A stretch of 64,000 bases of DNA from Acidobacteriota bacterium (GCA_018001935.1 JAGNHB010000021.1:16341-80340); one strand, 5' to 3'; counted from the first letter of the stretch, positions 40,808 to 50,229 are shown. A program made the numbers and translations. Notes: generated by a model from the letters alone, not told the origin.

Positions 40808-42817
40808 ATGACCTCGATGCCCCCGAGCAACGATCCCACCCTCGCCGAAGACGACGCCCGGAACGCCCGGGAGGCCCTCGAGCGCGACCGCCGGCAGTAC
40901 CTCCAGGGGCCGGTGATCGCCTTCAAGTGGTGCGCGGACACCGCTTACACCCTCGAATACGTGTCGCCCAACGTCACCCGCCTGGGGTACACCACCGACG
41001 ATTTCCAGGAAGGTCGGGTCTCCTACCTGGAAATCATCCACCCGGACGACCGCTGTCGAGTCCTCGCCGAGGTCGCGGCCTACACCCGGGCCGGCCGGAC
41101 CTGCTACGAGCAGGAGTACCGGATCTTCACCGCGGGCCGGGAGGAGCGCCGGGTCCGGGACTTCACCGTCGTGCACCGCAACGCCGGGGGGGACGCCGTT
41201 CACTACGACGGCTACGTCATCGACGTCACCGACCTCCGGCGGGCCGAGGAGACCCTCCGGTTGACCCAGTTCTGCCTGGATCACGCCGCGGACGCCGTCT
41301 TCTGGGCCGACGAGGGGGGGGGCATCGTGTACGCGAACCAGTCCGCCTGCGACCTCCTGGGGTACACCCGGGAGCAGTTGCGTGAACGGGTCGTGGCGGA
41401 CCTCGACCCCAGCCGCCCCCACGAGGCCTGGCCGATGCGGTGGAAGATGATCCGGGAGGCCCGGGTCTTCAGCTGGTCCGGTTACCTTCACACCCGGGCC
41501 GGGGACACCCTCCCCGTGGAGATCACGCTCAATTTCATGGACTTTGAGGGGCAGCCCCGGATCTGCGCCTTCGTCCGGGACATCCGGGAGCGGGAGCGGG
41601 CCGCCGAGGAGCGGTGCCGGCTGGAGGCCCAGCTCCGCCAGGCCCAGAAACTGGAGAGCCTGGGGGTTCTGTCGGGCGGCATCGCCCACGACTTCAACAA
41701 CATCCTCTCCGCCATCCTGGGGCACGCCGACCTGGCGAGGGAGGAACTCCCCGACGGCTCCCCCGTCCGCGAAAACCTGGAGGAGATTGCGAAGGCGGCC
41801 CGCCGCGCGGCCGACCTGTGTCGCCAGCTCCTGGCCTACAGCGGGCGGGGTCGCCTGGAGATCCGTCCCCTCGACCTGGGTGCGCTCGTGGCCGAGATGG
41901 AGCACATGCTCCGCGTGTCGGTCTCCAAGAAGACGTCCCTCCAGCTGCGGCGGGGGGACAAGCTCCCGGCGGTGGAGGCGGACGCGGCCCAGATCCGCCA
42001 GGTGGTCATGAACCTCGTGATCAACGGGTCCGAGGCCATCGGGACCGACAGCGGGCTGGTCACCGTGAGCACCTCCGCCGCTGCCGGGGGTGAGGCGCTC
42101 CCGGCCGGCGGGTGGCTGCCCGGACCGGTCGGGGAGGGCCCCGGCGTCCTCCTCGAGGTGGCGGACACCGGGTCGGGCATGGACCGGGAAACCCTCGGGC
42201 GGATCTTCGACCCCTTCTTCACCACCAAGTTTACCGGGCGCGGTCTGGGCCTCTCCACGGTCCTGGGGATCGTGCGGGGCCACGGGGGGGGCGTCCGGGT
42301 GGACAGTGAACCGGGGAGAGGGACCGTTTTCCACGTTTACTTCCCGGCGTCCTCCCGGCAGCCGGAAGCGGACCCGGTCGAGCCGGGACCGATGCTCCCG
42401 GGGTCGAACCGGGGGACGATCCTCCTGGTGGACGACGAACCCTCGGTGCGGGACATGGCCCGACGGATGCTCGAACGTCTCGGCCTGACGGTGCTGACCG
42501 CGCGGGACGGGCGGGAAGCCCTCGAGACCTTCCGAAGGCACGCGGCACAGATCGACGGGGTGTTGCTCGACCTGACCATGCCCGAGATGGACGGGGCCGA
42601 GGTCTTCCGGGAACTCCGCACGCTTCGCCCGGGGTTGAAGATCATCCTGACCAGCGGGTACGGGGACGACGAGTTCAGCCGCCGGTTCTCCGGGTCCGAG
42701 GCGGTCGGCTTCCTGGAAAAGCCGTACACGTTCCGGGCCTTGTCGGAGAGGATCCTGGGCGTCCTGGCCATTGAACCGCGGAGGGACGCCGATGCCGGCG
42801 AATGCTCCGGAAAGTGA
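40808..42817 (+). CDS. Hybrid histidine kinase with two PAS domains and a C-terminal receiver
   Basis: A 669-residue cytosolic sensor without transmembrane segments. Residues about 30-145 and 150-265 are PAS domains (EYVSPNVTRLGYT; DAVFWADEGGGIVYANQSAC). A short coiled coil leads to the HisKA motif GGIAHDFNNIL (H294). HATPase_c blocks are VVMNLVINGSEAIG, VADTGSGMDRETLGRIFDPFFTTK and GRGLGLSTVLGIVRGHGG. A receiver spans about 537-655, with D588 in VLLDLTMPEMDG and K in FLEKPY. H294 in an HDFNN context is typical of large hybrid kinases. No regulator gene is adjacent, so its partner and signal are unknown. Its stop runs straight into AACCACGAACC repeats. Confidence 0.95.
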   Translation: MTSMPPSNDPTLAEDDARNAREALERDRRQYLQGPVIAFKWCADTAYTLEYVSPNVTRLGYTTDDFQEGRVSYLEIIHPDDRCRVLAEVAAYTRAGRTCYEQEYRIFTAGREERRVRDFTVVHRNAGGDAVHYDGYVIDVTDLRRAEETLRLTQFCLDHAADAVFWADEGGGIVYANQSACDLLGYTREQLRERVVADLDPSRPHEAWPMRWKMIREARVFSWSGYLHTRAGDTLPVEITLNFMDFEGQPRICAFVRDIRERERAAEERCRLEAQLRQAQKLESLGVLSGGIAHDFNNILSAILGHADLAREELPDGSPVRENLEEIAKAARRAADLCRQLLAYSGRGRLEIRPLDLGALVAEMEHMLRVSVSKKTSLQLRRGDKLPAVEADAAQIRQVVMNLVINGSEAIGTDSGLVTVSTSAAAGGEALPAGGWLPGPVGEGPGVLLEVADTGSGMDRETLGRIFDPFFTTKFTGRGLGLSTVLGIVRGHGGGVRVDSEPGRGTVFHVYFPASSRQPEADPVEPGPMLPGSNRGTILLVDDEPSVRDMARRMLERLGLTVLTARDGREALETFRRHAAQIDGVLLDLTMPEMDGAEVFRELRTLRPGLKIILTSGYGDDEFSRRFSGSEAVGFLEKPYTFRALSERILGVLAIEPRRDADAGECSGK

Positions 42818-43012
42818 ACCACGAACCACACGAACCACACGAACGACGTCCGCAATGCAAGTGTTGCGCGCAACCTGGCAACGAGTGATGTGACCGGATT
42901 TCCTTCGTGGATCTTGCGGGCTTGCAGTACAGGGTTGCGGCCGGAAGCCCCGCGACGGGAGCCGGTGTGGACGTCTTGAAACAGCACGAGGCAGTGCGAA
43001 CCCGGCGCAACG
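42818..43012. repeat. Gene-free stretch starting with ACCACACGAACC repeats
   Basis: Positions 42818-42848 are tandem ACCACGAACC/ACCACACGAACC units, also seen at 6203. The rest has no gene that I can support. Confidence 0.6.
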
Positions 43013-43046
43013 AAAAAAAAAGGGGGCGGGAGATCGGCTCCCGCCC
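43013..43046 (-). terminator. Rho-independent terminator of the M12B-like peptidase gene
   Basis: On the minus strand the stem GGGCGGGAG/CTCCCGCCC with a 5-nt loop is followed by CC and nine T. Confidence 0.9.
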
Positions 43047-43097
43047 TCCTGTTTCAGGGTTGACGTCCGCGCGGGGGGAAGCGCTTCCCCCCGGGGT

Positions 43098-46000
43098 TCA
43101 CTTGACGGACACCCCGTCGATGTAGAAGGTCGTGGCGTAGGAGACGTCCTCGCTGGCGTCGAAGCTGAGGCGGTAGTTCGCCACGGCCGCGGAGGCCGGG
43201 ATGGAGAGCGTCACCAGCGTCCAGCCGGCATAGGTGTTCTTGTTCTGGTTGCTGTAGGTGGCGAGGGTCGTCACGTCGGCGCCCGAGGTGTTCTTGATCT
43301 TCACCCGCAGGTAGTCGTAGGCCTTGGTCGTCCCCTCGGAGGAGGCGATCTTCAGGTAGAACGTGAGGGTCTTGGACGTCCCGTTGAAGCCCGCGATGGG
43401 CTGGTAGAAATTGGTGGTGCTGGTGGTGCCCCGGCCCAGTTGCTGAGCCTTGTAGGTCCCCGCCTGGGGCGTTCCGGTGGTGACGGAGGAGTAGGTGGCG
43501 AAGGTCCAGTTGGTGGTCTGGGACTCGAAGCCGCCGTTGAGAACCAGCTCCTGGACGGTGCCGCACGCCAGGGAGAGGTTGTAGGCGCCGACGCCGTTCG
43601 CGCTGGTGCCGGCGTAGTAGGACGTCGCCTCGATGGTGTGGGTCCCGGTGGACGTCAGGGTGAAGACGATCTTGGAGTCCGTGCCGCCGTTGCCGTCGTC
43701 GTTCTGCGCCAGGGTCGTCCCCGTCGGGCTCTTCAGGACGAGCCAGGTGTCCAGCGTGGAGCCGTTCTTGGTCATGACGATGGTGACCTGCTGCCCGGAG
43801 GTCCCGGCAAAGGTGTAGGAATCGGCGTAGCTGGTGGTCCGCACCGTGGAGTAGGCGTCGCCCGACGCCAGGGTGCCGGACTTGGTCTCCCCGCAGGCGA
43901 TGGTGTTGCCGGTGGTGCCGGTGGTGGCATTGGCCTCGTTGGAGTAGGCCGAATCGCCCGCCGCGTTGGTGGCGCGGATGCGGTAGTAGTACGTGGTGGA
44001 CGCCGCCAGGCCGGTGTTCGCGTAGGAGGTGGCGCCCGCCGCCGGGGTGGCGACCTGGGACCAGGCGCCGCCGGAGCCGGTCTTCCGCTCGAGCTTGAAG
44101 CCGGTCTCGTTCGAGGCGTTGTCCGTCCAGGCCAGGTTGATCTGGGAGGAGGACGCCGCGGTGGCGGTGAGGCCGGACGGGGCGGCCGGCGGGGTCGGCG
44201 TCGTGGACGTGGTGGCGTTGGCCTCGTTGGAGTAGGCGGAGTCCCCGGACGCGTTGGTGGCCCGGATGCGGTAGTAGTACGTGGTGGAGGCCGCCAGGCC
44301 GGTGTTGGCGTAACTGGTGACGCCCGCGCCCGGCGTGGCGACCTGGGACCAGGCGCCGCCGGAGCCGGTTTTCCGTTCCAGTTTGAACCCCGTTTCATTG
44401 GTGCTGTTGTCGGACCAGGTCAGGTTGATCTGGGACGTGGAGGCGGCGCTGGCCGAGAGGCCGGAGGGGGCCGCGGGCACCGTCGCCCCGGTGATGGAGA
44501 AGTTGACGGGCGAGAGGGAGAAGTAGACGTTGTCGGTGGGGGAGACCCCGATCCGGCAGGTGGTGCTCGGTGTGCTGGGGACCGTGATCGTCTCGCTGCC
44601 GTCGTTGGCCGTGCTGGCCACGAGGGTGGTCCAGTTCACGCCGCCGTCGGTGGTCAGGGAGATCTTCACGTTGGCCGAGACGCTGCCGCCCTTGGTCCAG
44701 GTGACCGTCTGGGAGGACCCGGCCGGCCAGGAAACCGCCGTGGTGGGGGCCGTGAGGGCGAAAGCGCCGGCCACGAAGCCCACCGTCATGGTGGCGCTGT
44801 TGTAGGCGCCCGCTCCCGCGTGGTTGTCCCGGACGGTGCAGCGGAAGGTCCGCGTGCCGGCGGCGGTGGGGAGCGTCTCCCAGGGGGTGGACGCACCCGA
44901 GAGGAGGTCCTCCAGGCGCGGGAAGGTGCGCGAGGAGAGCGTCGTCAGGGGCCAGGGCCGGAACTTGCAGTTGGAACCGGTCTGCCAGTCTTCCCAGCAG
45001 TAGGTGAGGGTGTCGCCGTTCGCGTCGGTCGCCGACTGGCAGGTGAGCGTGAAGGGGGTGCTGACCGGGACGTTCGTGTAGTTCGACCCGATGGTGAGGG
45101 TGGGGATGGTGTTCCCCGGGGTGGTGCTGACGGCGCAGCTGGTGCCCGCGAGGTAGTTGGTGATCTCGTTCAGGCTGACGGTGTGGAAGTAGTCGTAGCT
45201 GTGCGCGGCCAGGTCGTCCGTGCCGCAGATGCCGGCGTAGGCCATGATGGTGATGCCGCTGCCCCGCTCGTAGGCGGTGGAGGAATTGCCGTTCCCGGAG
45301 CAGCTCCCCTGGGTGGAGATGAAGGTGTGGTTGGCGCCGAACTCGTGCCCCATCTCGTGGGCGACGTAATCGATGTCGTACCCGTCCCCGTAGGGGGTGG
45401 AGGACCCGGTCTCCCCCTGGGCCTTCCGGGAGGCGTTGCACACGACGCCCAGGCCCGCCAGGCCGCCGCCGCCCGTGCTGAACACGTGCCCGATGTCGTA
45501 ATTGGCGCTCCCGATCTTCGAGTCGCAGGTCGACTGGTTCTGGGAGAGGAGGGAACTGGCGTTGTCGTTGGTGTAGGGGTCGGTGGACGCATTCGTGAAG
45601 ATGAGGGAGGTCTCGTTCGCCACCAGGTTCATGTGGATCGCCAGTTCGCGCTCGTAAACCCCGTTGACCCGGTTCAGAGTGGTGGTCATCGCCGCCAGGG
45701 TGTTGGCCACTGTGACGGAGACGCCGTTGTGGTTGCAGACGGCGGTGGCGTACTCACCGGTGCAGGCCAGGGCCAGGCGGTAGGTCCGGAGGGTCGTGCC
45801 GTTGGAATAGGCGTAAAGCCCCGGGGTCATGTTGACGGCCGGGCGGTGCTGGCCGGCCGTCTCCTCGTCCAGCAGGCACTTGAACGGGGCCGCACGGCGC
45901 AGGCCTCGTTTTTCGTAAGTGATGTAACGGATCCGTTCCCCGGCCCGGAAGGGGTCGATGTAGACCGTGCCCTGGCTCGAAATCACCTGCGCGTGGAAAC

Positions 46001-46532
46001 CGAGCGGGGTGAAATCGCAGCGCAGGGTGGCCGTCGGATCGTCGATGCCCTGCCCCCGGAAGGTGCGGATGTCGGGGAACTGGGCCTGGAGTTCGGGCTC
46101 CATGACGGGGGATTCCTCGACGGTGAACCGCGAGACCACCCCGTTGGGCATCGGCAGGGTCAGCTCGCTCTTCGGCGATGCCGCTCCCCGCCCCGTGCGA
46201 AGATCCCCCAGGACGGAGAAGAGGATGGACCGGACCCCGTACTCGTTGACCATCGCAACCCGAAAGAAGTCGCGCTTGACGTCGAAATCGGCGGGTTCCC
46301 GAAGCAGGCGGGAATCCCTCGCCTCGTTCTCGGCAAAGGTCCACAGGTTGTCGCCGTCCGGCGTCCCCGCGAAAGACTGGGGCGCTTCCTCGCCGGCGAA
46401 GGCCTCGTTCTGCGGCTGCACGTTCTGTTGGGGCAGGTAGCCGTTCTCGGGGCGGGGGGCGGCAGGGACGAACAGGATGAGGCAGAGCAGGGCACTCGTC
46501 GCCAGGGTGGTGCGCAGGGCGGGTTGGTTCAC
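43098..46532 (-). CDS. Exported M12B-like metallopeptidase with fibronectin III and C-terminal binding domains
   Basis: A 1144-residue protein with a GTG start (GAAGGAGG upstream) and a signal peptide (residues 1-25). A propeptide-like region (about 40-235) precedes a reprolysin-like domain with HEMGHEFGANH (H392, E393, H396, H402); IMAYAGICG may be the Met-turn region. About 490-590 is a PKD/cadherin-like part. Residues about 688-775 and 782-872 are two nearly identical fibronectin III domains. Residues about 876-990 are PPC-like (ACGETKSGTLASGDAYSTV), and about 992-1144 a jelly-roll-type C-terminus (LVLNGGFE). It probably digests proteins outside the cell. A terminator lies 52 bp after the stop. 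Confidence 0.93.
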   Translation of the reverse strand: MNQPALRTTLATSALLCLILFVPAAPRPENGYLPQQNVQPQNEAFAGEEAPQSFAGTPDGDNLWTFAENEARDSRLLREPADFDVKRDFFRVAMVNEYGVRSILFSVLGDLRTGRGAASPKSELTLPMPNGVVSRFTVEESPVMEPELQAQFPDIRTFRGQGIDDPTATLRCDFTPLGFHAQVISSQGTVYIDPFRAGERIRYITYEKRGLRRAAPFKCLLDEETAGQHRPAVNMTPGLYAYSNGTTLRTYRLALACTGEYATAVCNHNGVSVTVANTLAAMTTTLNRVNGVYERELAIHMNLVANETSLIFTNASTDPYTNDNASSLLSQNQSTCDSKIGSANYDIGHVFSTGGGGLAGLGVVCNASRKAQGETGSSTPYGDGYDIDYVAHEMGHEFGANHTFISTQGSCSGNGNSSTAYERGSGITIMAYAGICGTDDLAAHSYDYFHTVSLNEITNYLAGTSCAVSTTPGNTIPTLTIGSNYTNVPVSTPFTLTCQSATDANGDTLTYCWEDWQTGSNCKFRPWPLTTLSSRTFPRLEDLLSGASTPWETLPTAAGTRTFRCTVRDNHAGAGAYNSATMTVGFVAGAFALTAPTTAVSWPAGSSQTVTWTKGGSVSANVKISLTTDGGVNWTTLVASTANDGSETITVPSTPSTTCRIGVSPTDNVYFSLSPVNFSITGATVPAAPSGLSASAASTSQINLTWSDNSTNETGFKLERKTGSGGAWSQVATPGAGVTSYANTGLAASTTYYYRIRATNASGDSAYSNEANATTSTTPTPPAAPSGLTATAASSSQINLAWTDNASNETGFKLERKTGSGGAWSQVATPAAGATSYANTGLAASTTYYYRIRATNAAGDSAYSNEANATTGTTGNTIACGETKSGTLASGDAYSTVRTTSYADSYTFAGTSGQQVTIVMTKNGSTLDTWLVLKSPTGTTLAQNDDGNGGTDSKIVFTLTSTGTHTIEATSYYAGTSANGVGAYNLSLACGTVQELVLNGGFESQTTNWTFATYSSVTTGTPQAGTYKAQQLGRGTTSTTNFYQPIAGFNGTSKTLTFYLKIASSEGTTKAYDYLRVKIKNTSGADVTTLATYSNQNKNTYAGWTLVTLSIPASAAVANYRLSFDASEDVSYATTFYIDGVSVK

Positions 46533-46965
46533 GACTCCTCCTTCCGCGATGGGTTTATCGCCGGGGATTCCGGCGTTCGCGTTCCGTGTCGGATTCCCGG
46601 GGATACTCCCGGGGGTGTTTTCGTCGGGTGGTTATGAAAAGACGCGGTGATTCACTGACTTCAGTCTATCGCGGGAAAAGAGCAATCCGAACTGCGAAAA
46701 ATCTGCGATTTGGTGAGAAAAGCGACTTGGAATGGATTTTATCCTGCCTTCACCCGCCAGGCAAGCTATTTTTTCATTTCCGTGAACTTTCCCCGACGCG
46801 GGCCGTTTTCGAAAGCCGTGACCCGGGACACCGTGCGTCCCCTGCCGGGCAACGTGACAAAAGAGGTGGACGGCGAAGCGATAAACCGTTATGATTCCTC
46901 TGCCATTCGCGGGATTTGAATGAAAGGGCGCTGCCGCCGCAACTCTTCCCGGGAGCCGAACACCC
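46533..46965. other. 433-bp divergent intergenic region
   Basis: It lies between the divergent M12B-like peptidase and PAP2 genes and should hold both promoters. TATGAT near 46890 could be a -10 for PAP2, but its -35 is poor. The part around 46640-46770 is AT-richer than its surroundings. I see no gene. Confidence 0.4.
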
Positions 46966-47730
46966 ATGATGGAGACACTGCCGAAACAGACGGTTCGATG
47001 GTTCATCGCCCTCGTCCCGCTCTACCTGCTTTTCTTCCTGTTCCTGGACCAGCCCGTCGACCGGTGGGCCCGTGCCGCGTTTTCCGACACCGGGGTGAAA
47101 TCGTTCGGGTCCTTTCTTTCCCTCCTGGCAAGCGGTCCCTACGTCACCCTCGCCCTCACGCTGGGCTTCGTGGCCGGAATCGCCGGTGTCATCGCCAACC
47201 AGGGGAAAGGACGCCCCTGGACGGCCGCCGTTTTCTATGTGTGCGTCAGCTGCGCCATCGGCATCGTCATCGGGGAAGGGTTGAAATACCTTCTGGCACG
47301 GGCCCGGCCGGTTGAGCTTTTCGACCACGGGACCTACGGCTTTTTCTTTTTTTCCGACGAATACAACCTGAACTCGACGCCCTCGGGCCACACGATCCGG
47401 ATCTTCTCCCTGATGACCGCCCTGTCGGTGCTCTTCCCGCGGGGCCGCCTCCTGTTCCTCGGTCTGGCCGCCCTCGTCGGTGCGAGCCGCGTCGTCGTGA
47501 CGGCCCACTACCCGAGCGACGTCCTGTTCGGGGCGTTCATCGGGGTGTTCGCCGCCCTGTGGGCCTGCCGGCTGAAGGGCGGGGCGGGGGAAGGCGTTGA
47601 AGGCTGTCAGGCTGAAGGTCAGGAGATGTTCCCGTCGGGGTCGGCATCGGAATCGCAATCGGGATCAGCGCCCCCTCCGGGCCCCCAGCGTACAGCCCTG
47701 CGGAAGCAGACCACGGACGAACACGGATAG
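46966..47730 (+). CDS. PAP2-family phosphatase with repeat-derived tail
   Basis: A 254-residue membrane protein with GGGAGCC upstream of the ATG. The three PAP2 motifs are present: KYLLARARP (KX6RP), PSGH and SRVVVTAHYPSD. Hydrophobic segments lie at about 12-28, 48-75, 85-103, 145-163 and 175-200. Members dephosphorylate lipid phosphates such as undecaprenyl pyrophosphate or phosphatidic acid at the membrane. The domain ends near residue 205 (LWACRLKGG). The last 50 residues are encoded by decayed GGCTGTC-AGGCTGAAGG and GGAATCGCAATCGGG repeats and look non-native: the usual TAG of the heptamer has become CAG, so translation reads on. Confidence 0.9.
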   Translation: MMETLPKQTVRWFIALVPLYLLFFLFLDQPVDRWARAAFSDTGVKSFGSFLSLLASGPYVTLALTLGFVAGIAGVIANQGKGRPWTAAVFYVCVSCAIGIVIGEGLKYLLARARPVELFDHGTYGFFFFSDEYNLNSTPSGHTIRIFSLMTALSVLFPRGRLLFLGLAALVGASRVVVTAHYPSDVLFGAFIGVFAALWACRLKGGAGEGVEGCQAEGQEMFPSGSASESQSGSAPPPGPQRTALRKQTTDEHG

Positions 47731-48217
47731 GCGCGGGCAAGACGGCAACGGATTTTGACCGTGGAACACTTGGACCACAGAAGATGCAGAGAGCGAAGGC
47801 CGCCACGCCTGAATGCCGACGGTGCCACGGCTCAGGGCCCCCGGCGGTAGGGGCCTCGCGCTGAAAGGACGAAGGGACCAGAACGACCAAAACGACCCAA
47901 GGGATGGCAAGGCCCGAACCGGGTACCCGCCGCGCGCGGTTTGCGCAGGGAGAGGAGGGTGTGCGGGATGAGATGTTTGTGCGGGTCGCTCTGTTTGCGC
48001 GGGTTGCGCGGGGTGCACGGGGGTCGCATGGGGTGCGCAAGAGTCGCGCGGGGGTCGCGCGGGGGGTGCGGCCAATCCTTCGAGACCCTTGTCCCCTTGA
48101 CACCTTCGAGTCCTTTAAGTCCTTTAAGTCCTTTAAGTCCTTTTGGTCCTTTAGGTCCTTTCGTCCTTTCCAGTCGCCTGCGGGGAAACGGCATCCCGGA
48201 GCCGGCCCTCTTCCCGC
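47731..48217. repeat. Gene-free stretch with GGACC-type octamer and other arrays
   Basis: Positions 47861-47905 hold AAAGGACGAAGGGACC-type repeats. Positions 47985-48075 hold G-rich GCGCGGGG variants. Positions 48105-48175 hold a clean array of CCTTTAAGT and CCTTTTGGT octamers. A CCGTGGTC..CGTGTTC-type unit is at 47712-47730. The region separates the convergent PAP2 and GNAT genes. Confidence 0.75.
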
Positions 48218-49054
48218 CTACCGCGAAGCGAGGAGCACCACCTTGGGGTAGGCCACGCGGAACCCGTGGCGTTCCATGTTGCGCTGGCTGGGGCTCCCGG
48301 GGGCGGTCCCGCTGCCCGCCAGGTCGCAGCCCGCGGCCACGGCACCGTCCAGCCGGGCGCGGATCAGGGCGCCCTGCACCCCGCGCCGCCGGTACCGGGG
48401 CGGCACCCCCGCCCCGGATAGGACGGCCGTGCCCTGGTGAAGGAACAGGGTGCCCCCGCCCAGCAGCGTTTCCCCGTCGAAGGCCCCCCAGAGCTGGACG
48501 CCGGGGGCCCGGGTCGTGGTCCGGAAGGCGTCGACGAGCTCGGGGGGCACCGCCTCGGCGTCGGTCTCCATGAACCCGCCCATCACCACCCGGAGGAAGG
48601 CCTCCCCGTCCTCGACCCGGCGGACCTCCAGCCCGGCGGGGGGCGCGGGGGGGATCGGGTCCGGCCCCAGCGGGCGGGCCCAGCCCAGCTGGAACTCCTG
48701 GACCCGGTAGCCGCGGCCCGCCAGTTCGGCGAAGAGCCCGGGGTCCGCCAGCGGGCACAGTTCGAACTGGGGCACGCCGCCCCCCTGCCGGAGGTGGGCC
48801 TCGACGCGGTCCACGTCCTCCGCCGCCAGGGGGCCGGCCAGCCCCATGGCCAGGGCCTGGCTCAGCGGGTGGCCGGGCCCCATGAAGAAGGCGAAACCGC
48901 CCTTCAGTTCCATGCAGGACCCCCCCGGGGTTGCGAGGCAGCAAGCGCGGTTCTGCGCCGCCTGGGCCTGTTCCAGCCGGACGGCGGTGTCCCTCCAGGC
49001 TTGGTTGCGCTCGGCCTGGATCGTGTCGAGGGTGCGGGCCAGGGACGGGTTCAT
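48218..49054 (-). CDS. GNAT-family N-acetyltransferase
   Basis: A 278-residue protein with GGAGG upstream of the ATG. The first 130 residues are a separate domain (SMELKGGFAFFMGPGHPLSQ) of unknown fold. The GNAT domain is C-terminal: VRRVEDGEAFLRVVMGGF (start), VQLWGAFDGETLLGGGTLFL (strands 2-4), AVLSGAGVPPRYRRRGVQG with the acetyl-CoA loop RRRGVQG, then RNMERHGFRVAYPKVVL. The substrate is unknown. It sits alone, convergent with PAP2 across a repeat array. Confidence 0.85.
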   Translation of the reverse strand: MNPSLARTLDTIQAERNQAWRDTAVRLEQAQAAQNRACCLATPGGSCMELKGGFAFFMGPGHPLSQALAMGLAGPLAAEDVDRVEAHLRQGGGVPQFELCPLADPGLFAELAGRGYRVQEFQLGWARPLGPDPIPPAPPAGLEVRRVEDGEAFLRVVMGGFMETDAEAVPPELVDAFRTTTRAPGVQLWGAFDGETLLGGGTLFLHQGTAVLSGAGVPPRYRRRGVQGALIRARLDGAVAAGCDLAGSGTAPGSPSQRNMERHGFRVAYPKVVLLASR

Positions 49055-49160
49055 GGTCTTGCCTCCATGGTCAATCGGTCAGGGCGGCTTGAGTATAGCG
49101 AATAATTTCCATGGGAAACACGGCAAACGCAAACACGCCGCTCCCCAACCCTGCCGCCAT

Positions 49161-49287
49161 CGCAAAAAGTCTTTTTCTCTCACAGAGGCTCGGAGGCACG
49201 GAGAAATCCAAATCGTATTTAATAGAATCAATAATTCTTATGATTCTTCCCCGTGCCTCTGTGAGATCACCATCAGGACTTTTTACG
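49161..49287. repeat. 127-bp inverted repeat with CGCAAAAAGTC termini
   Basis: It starts CGCAAAAAGTCTTTTTCTC and ends GACTTTTTACG. Inner arms contain TCTCACAGAGGC and its complement around an AT-rich centre. A partial copy lies at 56270-56330. Its ends are like those of the 84-bp element. Confidence 0.8.
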
Positions 49288-49293
49288 ATCTCC

Positions 49294-49338
49294 GCGCCTT
49301 TGCGAGACCAGGATCCGGATCGGTTCTCGCCAAGGCGC
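49294..49338. repeat. GCGCCTTTGCGAGA inverted repeat
   Basis: The arms are GCGCCTTTGCGAGACC and the near complement of GGTTCTCGCCAAGGCGC, separated by AGGATCCGGATC. It is related to the inverted repeats at 6408-6478 (same GATCCGGATC centre) and 62758-62864. Confidence 0.75.
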
Positions 49339-49452
49339 AAAGCGCGCGAAGGAAGAGGGCATGGGCCGTAAACCATGCTCCCGGCCGAAGTCACGAGAGG
49401 CCGGCCCCACTCTCCCGCACGATGCGGCCACGAGTGGCCGTTGAAGGTACGA

Positions 49453-50229
49453 TCAGGCTCGGTGAAGGCCGGGGCGGCCGTCGCCCCAGGGGCAAAGACC
49501 GAAATGCTCGAACACCCGATGCCAGAGGTCCTTCCAGGGCGAGACCACCCGGACGCGCTCGCCGGTCCCCGGGTGGCTGAAGGTCACGGCGTGGGCCTTG
49601 AGGAGCAACCCCTCGAGACCGAGTTCGTCGCGGGCGAAGCGGTTGTGCGCCCGGTCCCCGTGGGCGGTGTCCCCGAGGACGGGGTGGGCGCGCCGGGCGA
49701 GGTGGCGGCGGACCTGGTGCCAGCGCCCCGTCCGGGGGCGGACGCGCAGCAGGGCGTACCGGGCGGTGTCGTGCCGCCCCACGGCCCGGGGGACCTCCAG
49801 GGCGGCCAGGCGCTCGAATTCCGTCACCGCGGCCTGGACGGGCGAGTCGGGCGCGTCGGCGCCCCCCCCGTCGCTCCGCCCGGGGAAGCGCGGCCCCGGT
49901 TTGTCGCGCAGCGGGTCGTCGATGACCCCGGTTTCGGGAGGCCACCCCCGCACCACGGCGTAGTAGGTTTTCTCCACCTCGCCGGCGTCGAACTGGCGCA
50001 TGAGGTCCCGGGCCGAGACGGGGTCGAGGGCGAAGAGCAGCACGCCCGACGTGGCCCGGTCGAGGCGGTGCACGGGGTAGAGGTAGCGATCCGCCTGCTT
50101 TCGGAGGAGCTTGAGGCAGTTGGCGCCGTCGGGGATCAGGTGGCCGCTCTCGGGCGGGTGGACGTGGAAGCCCGCCGGCTTGTGAACGGCGATCAGGTGT
50201 TCGTCCTGGTGAAGGATGCGGAAATTCAC
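49453..50229 (-). CDS. RluA-family pseudouridine synthase (TruC-like)
   Basis: A 258-residue protein with a GTG start (GGGAGGCC upstream). The catalytic Asp is D57 in PVHRLDRATSGVLLF. Other family motifs are KTYYAVVRG and TGRWHQVRRHLA, plus HPVLGDTAHGD. There is no S4 domain, and the short length and HKPAGFHVHP start resemble TruC, which modifies U65 of some tRNAs. A family position is clear, but the exact RNA target is inferred. It stands alone, divergent from the ABC gene. Confidence 0.92.
   Translation of the reverse strand: MNFRILHQDEHLIAVHKPAGFHVHPPESGHLIPDGANCLKLLRKQADRYLYPVHRLDRATSGVLLFALDPVSARDLMRQFDAGEVEKTYYAVVRGWPPETGVIDDPLRDKPGPRFPGRSDGGGADAPDSPVQAAVTEFERLAALEVPRAVGRHDTARYALLRVRPRTGRWHQVRRHLARRAHPVLGDTAHGDRAHNRFARDELGLEGLLLKAHAVTFSHPGTGERVRVVSPWKDLWHRVFEHFGLCPWGDGRPGLHRA

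Noticed and set aside
48105..48175. Possible CRISPR or variable-number gene tract
   Set aside because: Octamers run without spacers and no frame through them is coding.
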